Assembly: GCA_003151335.1 (NCBI GenBank)
Contig: PLXE01000022.1
Location: 55,640-119,639, forward strand
Direction: 5' to 3'
DNA length: 64,000 nucleotides
From: Acidobacteriaceae bacterium
GTDB lineage: Bacteria > Acidobacteriota > Terriglobia > Terriglobales > Acidobacteriaceae
Position 1 is the first letter of the stretch. Every line of letters begins with the position of its first letter. A program made the translations under genes and the position numbers. The notes beneath the pieces are model-generated. The model did not search any database and had not been told where the DNA came from. It saw only the letters and a list, made by a program, of their open reading frames with translations. This document shows, one piece after another, positions 57,629-64,000 of this stretch.

Positions 57629-60034
57629 TTACTCGGCTGCCGCTGCAGCCGCTTTGTTAGCCTCATCGATCTGCTTCAATTCCTCAGCTTTCAGATTTGT
57701 TGGGGCAATGTCGATTTCAATCTTGTTGAGAGTGCCCGTAAATCTGAATGGCGACTGGTAAAGGTTGCTCACGGGTGATCCGGTGTCCAGGCCGGTGTCG
57801 AAGGTTTCGTCTGCGGAAAAACGCACGTAGATAGTCTTGTCGACGCGGCCTTCGCCAACCTTCTTGTCGTTGACGAACATTGTGACCGTGCCCCCCTTGG
57901 CCAATCCACCGCCGTCATACTTGAACTCAACACGAACTGTGCTCTTGCCAGATGGCAGCTTCTCGGAACTGGTTACACGGTAGCGGGACATCCCAAACCA
58001 GTTGTATTCGTATGTTGGCTTTCCGTCCTTCACGAAAAGCGTATATCCGCCCACAGTGCCCCCGGCGGCTACCAGGACTCCCTCTCCAGGTTTGTCCACG
58101 TATGCGGTGATGACATGCGATTTGTTTTTGATGTTCGCAGAGGAACTTTCCGGAATGCGGTAGGCTCCCTGCAGATAGGTGAAATGAGTCCGGCCCGCGA
58201 TTAGGCTCGGCCGCAAGCTTGGATCGGCGCGTTCGGCGAACCGGTCGTCCAGCGGCAGCACATTATATTTGGCCGCCTCACCCCAGAACATGTCCTGCAG
58301 GTCTCGCAGCTTGTCAGGATACTTCGCTGACAGGTCATTCGCCTCGCTGAAATCTTCGTCCAGGTTGTAGAGTTCCCACTTGTCATCGTCGAAGGAGTAC
58401 GAACCGCTTGTCACCCACGGCAAGCGTCCGTGGCGGCAGACTGCGATCCAGCCATCATGGTAGAGGGCCCGGTTGCCGAACATCTCGAAGTACTGTGTTC
58501 CGCGCGTGCCCTTCGCCTTCGGGTCGTCGAAGGAATACATCATGCTCACGCCCTCAATGGGCTTCTGCCATACGCCATTCACCTCAACCGGCTCAGGGAC
58601 TCCGGCCGCTTCCAGGACAGTTGGGGCAACATCGATGACATCATGGAATTGGGTTCGGATGCCCCCCTTGTCTTTGATACGATTGGGCCATGAAATAACC
58701 AGGGGGTTGCGAGTCCCTCCAAAATGCGAAGCGACCTGTTTGCCCCATTGGAATGGAGTGTTCATTGCCCATGCCCAGCCAACTGGGAAATGGTTGTAAG
58801 ACTGGGGGCCACCGATTTCGTCGATATGCTGAATGATGTACGACGTGTCTTCCTTTTGCCCGTTGAGTGACACCATCTCGTTAAACACACCATTCAACGT
58901 CCCTTCCATGGAAGCGCCGTTGTCGCCGACCTCGAACATGACCAGGGTATTGTCGAGTTGTCCGATGGCGCGGATGGAATCGATCAAACGACCTGCCTCG
59001 TAGTCGGTCTGCGCAGTGAAAGCGGCGAATGTCTCCATCAAGCGAATTGCAACCTTCTTTTCGTCTGGGCTTAACGAATCCCACGCCGGGATTTCCTCCG
59101 GTCGCGGGGTCAACTTCGTATCGGGCGGGATGATGCCCATCTTGAGCTGACGCTGATAGGTCTCTTCGCGATACTTGTCCCAACCTTGGTCAAACTGGCC
59201 TTTGAACTTGTCGATCCAGGCCTGCGGAACGTGGTGCGGCGCGTGGGTGGCGCCGGGAGCGTAATAAATAAAGAACGGACGGTCTGGAGTAACCGACTTC
59301 TCTTGATAAATGTACTCGATGGCCTTATCTGTCAAGTTCTCGGTCAGCGTGTAGTCCTTTTCCCGGCCCTTGGGTACTTCCATTTCGACAGGCTTGTTGC
59401 CCTCGTAAAGCGCTGGCTGCCACTGGTTGGCCTCACCGCCAATGAATCCGTAGAAATGATCGAAGCCCTGCATCGTTGGCCAGCGATCAAATGGACCTGA
59501 AACGCTCGTCTCCCAGTCCGGGATGTTGTGGTTCTTGCCAAAAAAAGCCGTGCTGTAACCGTTCTGACGCAGGACCTCGGCAAACATGGCTTCGCTCTTC
59601 GGAATCTGGCCGCTGTAGCCGGGATAACCACTTCCTATTTCGGTGATAACGCCCGTCGCCGCGGAGTGGTGGTTACGCCCTGTTAACATCGCGGCTCTCG
59701 TGGGCGAGCAAAGCGCCGTGGTATGGAAACGCGTGTAGCGCAATCCCATTTGCGCAAGGCGGTCGAGATTGGGCGTCGGAATCTGCCCGCCAAAAGTGCT
59801 CCAGTCGCCGAAACCGGCATCGTCAATCATGATGTACAACACGTTCGGTGCACCCTCGGGTGCCTTGATGAGAGGGATCTTGTCCGGCGTGGAATCCTTG
59901 TATGTCTGACCAATGGTCCCCTTGAACTTGGGATGGGGCCGAGGAAGCACTTCTTGTGCCGAGACGTTTCCGGCCAGGCCCAGCGAAAGCAGACTCAGAC
60001 TGACTGACAACTTCGCAATGCTCTTTGGTTTCAA
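57629..60034 (-). CDS. Secreted arylsulfatase (type I sulfatase)
   Basis: The ~801-residue protein has the sulfatase layout: NVLYIMIDDAGFGDWSTFGG (metal-binding DD) and TTALCSPTRAAMLTGRNHHS. Here Cys109 of CSPTR is the residue converted to formylglycine. THAPHHVPQAW, VMFEVGDNGASMEGTLN and WAWAMNTPFQWGKQVASHFG (late Lys/His) follow. The C-terminal ~200 residues form a beta-rich domain found in large bacterial arylsulfatases. It would hydrolyse sulfate esters outside the cytoplasm. Start: a TTG at 60034 follows GGGGAGG and leads straight into a signal peptide (IAKLSVSLSLLSLGLAGNVS); the ATG at 60088 lacks a site. No sulfatase-maturing enzyme is in the window. Confidence 0.88.
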   Translation of the reverse strand: MKPKSIAKLSVSLSLLSLGLAGNVSAQEVLPRPHPKFKGTIGQTYKDSTPDKIPLIKAPEGAPNVLYIMIDDAGFGDWSTFGGQIPTPNLDRLAQMGLRYTRFHTTALCSPTRAAMLTGRNHHSAATGVITEIGSGYPGYSGQIPKSEAMFAEVLRQNGYSTAFFGKNHNIPDWETSVSGPFDRWPTMQGFDHFYGFIGGEANQWQPALYEGNKPVEMEVPKGREKDYTLTENLTDKAIEYIYQEKSVTPDRPFFIYYAPGATHAPHHVPQAWIDKFKGQFDQGWDKYREETYQRQLKMGIIPPDTKLTPRPEEIPAWDSLSPDEKKVAIRLMETFAAFTAQTDYEAGRLIDSIRAIGQLDNTLVMFEVGDNGASMEGTLNGVFNEMVSLNGQKEDTSYIIQHIDEIGGPQSYNHFPVGWAWAMNTPFQWGKQVASHFGGTRNPLVISWPNRIKDKGGIRTQFHDVIDVAPTVLEAAGVPEPVEVNGVWQKPIEGVSMMYSFDDPKAKGTRGTQYFEMFGNRALYHDGWIAVCRHGRLPWVTSGSYSFDDDKWELYNLDEDFSEANDLSAKYPDKLRDLQDMFWGEAAKYNVLPLDDRFAERADPSLRPSLIAGRTHFTYLQGAYRIPESSSANIKNKSHVITAYVDKPGEGVLVAAGGTVGGYTLFVKDGKPTYEYNWFGMSRYRVTSSEKLPSGKSTVRVEFKYDGGGLAKGGTVTMFVNDKKVGEGRVDKTIYVRFSADETFDTGLDTGSPVSNLYQSPFRFTGTLNKIEIDIAPTNLKAEELKQIDEANKAAAAAAE

Positions 60035-60213
60035 TTTCTTGCCTCCCCTGTTTGTTTCTTTGCTTTCGGATCTCTGACACAACTTCATGAACTCGCAGTC
60101 TATGAGCAAGCTGCCATTCCCGGTAACTGTCGCAAGCGACAGTGGCACAGAAAATTGCTCCTGGTGTGCCCTGGGATTGGTTAGAGGGTAGCAGATCGTT
60201 GTTGCTAACAGGC

Positions 60214-60270
60214 GATTACACAACCAATCCCAAGAACGGGCGGCTCCCTGCCCGGATCACTTGTGCAATG
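60214..60270. repeat. Stem-loop repeat, member 2
   Basis: GATTACACAACCAATCC (60214-60230) is complementary, with mismatches, to GGATCACTTGTGCAATG (60254-60270), followed by GCGATTTATCGACAGTAATC as in member 1. A half element, ATTACACAACCAATCCC, recurs at 60934-60950. Confidence 0.7.
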
Positions 60271-60307
60271 GCGATTTATCGACAGTAATCCAGTCTTACC
60301 CACAGGG

Positions 60308-60748
60308 TCATTGCGGATACTTGAGTTGTGCTGCTTGCAAGGCGTCCTCATACTCTTTCTGACAGTCTGCTTCAGCTTTATCCTGCTTGGCGCGGGCTTG
60401 TTTGATGGCTTCAGGGGCCGCTGCATACACTTCCGTCTTCCCCGGAACCCGAGTTCCGTTGACTCGCACCCAATTGTTAAAGTCCCATTCCGCCGCAGCC
60501 TTGCAATCCTGGTTACGTTTAGCTGCGTCCGCTGTGGCTTTCTCCAGAAGAGCTTTATTTTTATCCTTATCCGCAGCTTCACGAGACTTTTGAGCCTCCG
60601 CTTGCTCCAGTCTTGTCACTCTGGCGTCCACGTCGGCCAATTGTTTGCTCAGGTCATCTACGCTCTTCTGGCTGGTGCATCCGACACTGGCCAGCAAAAG
60701 CAGAAGGAGAATTCCCAGAACTGCTGATGTGCGAATTGCGTTATTCAT
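60308..60748 (-). CDS. Coiled-coil lipoprotein
   Basis: The 146-residue protein, from the ATG at 60748, has a lipoprotein signal peptide (AVLGILLLLLLASVGC) with lipobox and acylated Cys24. A heptad-like coiled coil follows (DLSKQLADVDARVTRLEQAE), resembling murein-lipoprotein-type trimers, and then an Ala/Lys-rich helical region. No family was named. A second coiled region (AIKQARAKQDKAEADCQKEY) ends the protein. Confidence 0.75.
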   Translation of the reverse strand: MNNAIRTSAVLGILLLLLLASVGCTSQKSVDDLSKQLADVDARVTRLEQAEAQKSREAADKDKNKALLEKATADAAKRNQDCKAAAEWDFNNWVRVNGTRVPGKTEVYAAAPEAIKQARAKQDKAEADCQKEYEDALQAAQLKYPQ

Positions 60749-60981
60749 CACACCCCCATAACCCCGCTCTTATTACCCATGAGAGCGTTCCTTGCGCTTA
60801 TCCCTTACAGAGCGTTGGCACGCTTCCGCACTCGCCAAGCGCCGGTTGCATACAAGTGTTGCCGTGCCGTTTACCTCTCGCCAATTATGCTCCCCGCAGG
60901 GACGGCTTGCAGCATTGTTGACGAGAACAGCCCATTACACAACCAATCCCACAGCCCATTACCCCACCGATTCCGCCACCT

Positions 60982-61434
60982 TCAGTTGTCCATCTTCGCC
61001 TTCGCCAGTTGCTTCACGACGGGAATGTCCGCGACGTTGTTCACCTCGATCCGGACGGCGGCCCCTTCCGCATATTTCCTGGCGCTCGCGATGATTTTGA
61101 GCACCGGCTTGGGGAGGCCGCCGGCCTTGGCGGCCTGCACTGCTTTATCGCCCAGAGCAAACGATGCCCGGAAAGCGCGTGGCAACGGCGCCAAGTACAG
61201 AATGATGCGGTCGCCGCGTTTCACGCGCAGCGACCATCCGGCTTTTTTCGAATAGGAGTTCCATTCGCGGGCGGGCAGTTTCAACTCGTCGGCCAACTCG
61301 GTGAGCAATTGGTCCCACAGCGATCTCGCCGGACCGAGGGCCGCGCTCAGTTCCTTGTCGGTGGGCGGCCCAGGCTTGCCGACAAAAGCGTTGGCCGGCA
61401 AAGGCGGGTCCTTTGCGATAGTCGCTTTCGCCAT
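60982..61434 (-). CDS. DUF3788-family protein
   Basis: The ~150-residue protein, from the ATG at 61434, reads FVGKPGPPTDKELSAALGPA, RSLWDQLLTELADELKLPAR, EWNSYSKKAGWSLRVKRGDR and IILYLAPLPRAFRASFALGD, the DUF3788 pattern (single domain, unknown function). Upstream codons of the longer frame are antisense to the FHA gene and are not included. It ends about 30 bases after a half stem-loop repeat. Confidence 0.75.
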   Translation of the reverse strand: MAKATIAKDPPLPANAFVGKPGPPTDKELSAALGPARSLWDQLLTELADELKLPAREWNSYSKKAGWSLRVKRGDRIILYLAPLPRAFRASFALGDKAVQAAKAGGLPKPVLKIIASARKYAEGAAVRIEVNNVADIPVVKQLAKAKMDN

Positions 61435-61483
61435 CGCGATAATTTTAAACGCGAACTGTCCCTCTTGCACACTTACTGGCCAT

Positions 61484-61996
61484 TCACTTGGTGAGCAGAT
61501 ACAAACGCAATCGTGTGGACCCAATCCTGACCACGTCGCCATCATTAAGACGCACGCAGGTTGCCTCCACGCGGTTGAGGTTGACCCAAGTGCCATTCTT
61601 CGCATCCAGATCCTCGACGAATACGTGAGCACTATCAGAAGAGATTGCGGAGTGTTTCATAGAGGCACATTCATCCCTCACCGAGATGTCCGCGGGAGGA
61701 CTACACCTGCCCACCACCAGGCGACAATTGGGAGGAATGAAGACTTTCCTGCGTCCCTCCGCGCCTATAGGAACGCCTTTCGGCTCGTCGATAACCAGAT
61801 AGCCGACAGCAAACTGTTTTGCCAAATTCTGAGCAAACGCAGGATTCGTATCTACTACTTCTGCATCCTTAACGGCCCGCTCTCTACGCCACTTCTCGTG
61901 CTCCGCCGAAATCGTGAGTTTCGACGTGAGGTATGCCGTCACGGCACTTGTTATGACTCCGGCACCCGCGCTCAGCAAAACTATTGCAATGTCCAT
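61484..61996 (-). CDS. Membrane-anchored FHA-domain protein
   Basis: The 170-residue protein has one N-terminal span (IAIVLLSAGAGVITSAVTAY), a charged linker, then an FHA domain: NCRLVVGRCSPPADISVRDE, CASMKHSAISSDSAHVFVED, LDAKNGTWVNLNRVEATCVR and LNDGDVVRIGSTRLRLYLL. The GR, S-x-x-H and NGT residues of the phosphothreonine site are present. The gene follows the kinase gene after 77 bases, so it is a likely substrate or adaptor of that kinase. Confidence 0.88.
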   Translation of the reverse strand: MDIAIVLLSAGAGVITSAVTAYLTSKLTISAEHEKWRRERAVKDAEVVDTNPAFAQNLAKQFAVGYLVIDEPKGVPIGAEGRRKVFIPPNCRLVVGRCSPPADISVRDECASMKHSAISSDSAHVFVEDLDAKNGTWVNLNRVEATCVRLNDGDVVRIGSTRLRLYLLTK

Positions 61997-62073
61997 CGCG
62001 CCTGAACGCTCCAGCGTTGTGCAAAGTAATCAGTACGATTGGTACTGGATAGGCTACCGGATTTCGTTCGTGC

Positions 62074-63051
62074 TCATTTTTCCTGGATGCTGGATCCACC
62101 GCCTTGCTGCGTATGGTTTTCTCTTGGGGGTTGGCCTGGCATCGTTTGAAGTAGGCTTTGGAAACGGCGGCTGAGTTCTGCAGGCTTCGGCCTAAACGCC
62201 GGAAGTGGCGACAGCATCATATCCAATGTGCAAAGCAAGCCTACGCTCGCTGCAAGCCTGCCTCCGCTCGCCCGGATGCCGTCTGCTAAGGCGGTCTGGT
62301 CAGAGTCCGTGGGATGCCGCCCCAGTAAGCATTGCAGCATTACTACGCCAAGGGAAAAAACGTCCGAAGCGCACGACAATGCCTTTGTCCCTCTGATCTG
62401 CTCCGGCGAAAAGTAACCCCAGGTTCCGATAGTCCTACGTGCGGAACGACGACGGTCGTCTCGATCTGGAGGCCTGAGTGTACTGATATTGCCTTGATCC
62501 AAATATTTGGCCGCGCCGAGGTCAATGAGGACGGCGCTGTCCGCCGAGCCGAACATCATGTGGCCGCCGGAGTTTCTAAGCATGATGTTCGAGGGCTTTA
62601 TGTCCCCATGAACAATGCGTCGCGACCAAATTTCCGCAATGGCAACCGAGACATCGCGTCCTATGCCCAGCACTTCGGATTCCAGCAGCCGTCCGCTTTT
62701 CAACCGATCGCTGAGCGATTGTCCGTCGATGAATTCCCACGCGACGTATCGCGTGTGCCTACCGGCCACGTCACAATAGCCATGCTCAATCAACCGCGCC
62801 AAGTTTGGATGCGAGACGTTCTCCATCGCGGTGATCTCGGGCTGTACGCGAATGTTCCGTCTGCGATCGAAGTGCAACTTCAGAGCTACAACGTCATGTG
62901 TCGCGGTGCCGTCTGGCCGAGAAGTTCTGGTCGCCCGGAAAACTGTTCCCTGGCCACCAACGGCAATTTCGGGACCAACGCTGTAGCGCCGACCCAGCGC
63001 AGCATCTATATCTGCAGGGACAAACTGGCAGATATACTGGTGGACAGCCAT
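62074..63051 (-). CDS. Hanks-type Ser/Thr protein kinase
   Basis: The 325-residue cytoplasmic protein has the glycine loop IAVGGQGTVFRAT (residues ~29-41), Lys58 in VVALKLHF, and the catalytic loop IVHGDIKPSNIML (Asp150). DLGAA (177-181) stands in place of DFG, and WGYFSPEQIRG in place of the APE motif. It has no membrane span or sensor domain; the C-terminus is Pro/Gln-rich (MPGQPPRENHTQQGG). DLG occurs in some active kinases, so activity is probable. It lies upstream of and co-directional with the FHA gene. Confidence 0.85.
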   Translation of the reverse strand: MAVHQYICQFVPADIDAALGRRYSVGPEIAVGGQGTVFRATRTSRPDGTATHDVVALKLHFDRRRNIRVQPEITAMENVSHPNLARLIEHGYCDVAGRHTRYVAWEFIDGQSLSDRLKSGRLLESEVLGIGRDVSVAIAEIWSRRIVHGDIKPSNIMLRNSGGHMMFGSADSAVLIDLGAAKYLDQGNISTLRPPDRDDRRRSARRTIGTWGYFSPEQIRGTKALSCASDVFSLGVVMLQCLLGRHPTDSDQTALADGIRASGGRLAASVGLLCTLDMMLSPLPAFRPKPAELSRRFQSLLQTMPGQPPRENHTQQGGGSSIQEK

Positions 63052-63193
63052 ACGATCTACCGCGTAAGCAGACTGGTCCGCTTACGTTTCCTTTTTCACA
63101 GAATCGCAGAAAGTTACAATCAAGTATACGCCGCGAATAGCAGCATGCGGAGACGCTTCTTCGGCGGCTGGGGATAGCTGGCGTGAACAGCCC

Positions 63194-63233
63194 AGGGTTC
63201 CTGGCGTGATCGCTTGTGATATGGCGGTTTGTC
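63194..63233 (+). repeat. Stem-loop repeat, member 3 (left of trmO)
   Basis: AGGGTTCCTGGCGTGATCGC, then TTGTGATATGGCGGTTTGTC. Its reverse complement matches 63921-63959 at all but about two positions, so trmO is bracketed by a pair of inverted repeats. The core ATCGCTTGTGATAT is a variant of the arm seen in members 1 and 2. Confidence 0.7.
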
Positions 63234-63274
63234 GCAGGTGATCATTAGTATGGGAAAGGGAGGCATGGTCGCGT

Positions 63275-63721
63275 ATGTTTACCTCGCAGCCGATTGGATT
63301 TGTGAGTAGTCCGTACAAGAACGCAAGCGAAATTCCCAAGGGTCTGGGCGCCAAACACGAGGCCGATGGTGTGCTCAAGGTCCTGCCCGAGTTTGAGCCC
63401 GGGCTCACCGACATCGAGGGTTTCTCGCATCTCATCGTCCTCTGGGAGTTCGATCGCTCCCAGGGGTTCGAATTGCTGGGTGCACCGCCCTCCGACAATC
63501 GGCCGCACGGTGTGTTTGCGACCCGATCGCCGCGCCGTCCGAACCCGATTGGGCTGACCATCGTCGAACTGCGTCGGCGCGAAGGCTGCGAGCTGCAGGT
63601 TCGGGGCGTCGATATGCTGGATGGGACACCTATTCTCGATATCAAACCCTACCTGTCCAGCATCCCATCCGAAAGCCTGCGCCGCGGATGGCTGGCCGAA
63701 GCTGAGGCGCGACAGAAATGA
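63275..63721 (+). CDS. trmO: tRNA t6A37 N6-methyltransferase TrmO
   Basis: The 148-residue protein is a TrmO/TsaA beta-barrel methyltransferase: QPIGFVSSPYKNASEIPKGL, DGVLKVLPEFEPGLTDIEGF, SHLIVLWEFDRSQ and RPHGVFATRSPRRPNPIGLT with the SAM-binding R-x-N-P-I-G segment, then GVDMLDGTPILDIKPYL. It methylates the threonylcarbamoyl-adenosine at position 37 of certain tRNAs. This is a free-standing gene. No strong ribosome-binding site is visible upstream. Confidence 0.9.
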   Translation: MFTSQPIGFVSSPYKNASEIPKGLGAKHEADGVLKVLPEFEPGLTDIEGFSHLIVLWEFDRSQGFELLGAPPSDNRPHGVFATRSPRRPNPIGLTIVELRRREGCELQVRGVDMLDGTPILDIKPYLSSIPSESLRRGWLAEAEARQK

Positions 63722-63920
63722 TGTTGCTTGAGTAGATCGCCGAATTTGCCTTCAGGGACGAGAGCCGGCCACACGGGTTGCACAGGGTGGCGCGCGGCGC
63801 AGGTTGATCCCTCGATCACGCTGCGGGCCGAATAGCCCTATTGGTTGGCCGGCGCCAGCAGCGCGAGGTTGAGCTTTGCTGCTGACTCCAACGCCGCGCG
63901 GCTCGAAGTACCTTAACCGT

Positions 63921-63990
63921 GACAAACCGCCATATCACAAGTGATCACGCCAAGAACCCCGATTCAGGATTGCTTGTGAAATCGCCTTCC
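63921..63990 (-). repeat. Stem-loop repeat, member 4 (right of trmO)
   Basis: GACAAACCGCCATATCACAA, then GTGATCACGCCAAGAACCC, inverted relative to 63194-63233. It is followed by GGATTGCTTGTGAAATCGCC, which can pair back with GCCATATCACAAGTGATC to form a hairpin. 63722-63920 contains no gene I can support. Confidence 0.65.
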
Positions 63991-64000
63991 ATGAGAAGGC

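Overview
The window looks like a chromosomal segment of an Acidobacteriota bacterium, probably of the Terriglobia or Koribacter type. This is inferred from the mix of gene families: a polytopic GT-C-like paralogue set, fused membrane/spermidine-synthase proteins, secreted proteins with an Acidobacteria-style beta repeat plus putative-Ig repeats, a FecR/DUF6600 protein, and many toxin-antitoxin (TA) modules. No rRNA, tRNA, CRISPR array or intact transposase was seen. 

Region 1 (1-15000) holds membrane glycoconjugate-type genes: a PAP2 phosphatase end, a GT87 protein, two GT39-like proteins, three paralogous GT-C-like membrane proteins (one cut by an in-frame amber codon) with a further 3' fragment, and two large fused membrane/spermidine-synthase-like proteins. 

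Region 2 (15000-39100) is an accessory island. It has a five-gene operon on the minus strand (SSAP-like protein, DUF669-like protein, Cas4/RecB-type nuclease, helical DNA-binding-like protein, HNH nuclease) that resembles a phage recombination module and has partly duplicated, truncated copies on both sides. Around it are nine complete TA-type modules, an AbiE pair, a Fic protein, a metallophosphoesterase, an AAA+ ATPase, and a dense set of gene fossils: HNH, VapC, antitoxin, DUF4143 ATPase, nucleotidyltransferase, Flp pilin, TOTE-like protein, and the tails of a 263-residue family. One 796-bp Phd/VapC cassette occurs twice, about 14 kb apart, at roughly 98% identity. 

Region 3 (39100-50800) is mostly envelope and secreted functions: two related secreted repeat proteins, a FecR/DUF6600 protein with a Pro-rich tail, a PEGA protein, small membrane proteins, and a cytochrome c/beta-barrel pair divergent from a Fur-family regulator with TGCGAC-type boxes between them. 

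Region 4 (50800-64000) starts with a universal stress protein followed by AcpS, an acetyl-CoA-synthetase-like ligase, an acyl carrier protein and a Kbl-like alpha-oxoamine synthase, which looks like a dedicated carrier-protein pathway. Then come a 144-bp palindromic element, a VapBC pair, an arylsulfatase, a lipoprotein, a DUF3788 protein, a Ser/Thr kinase with an FHA protein, and TrmO. A family of short stem-loop repeats is scattered through the last 7 kb. All assignments come from reading motifs by eye; no database search was run.
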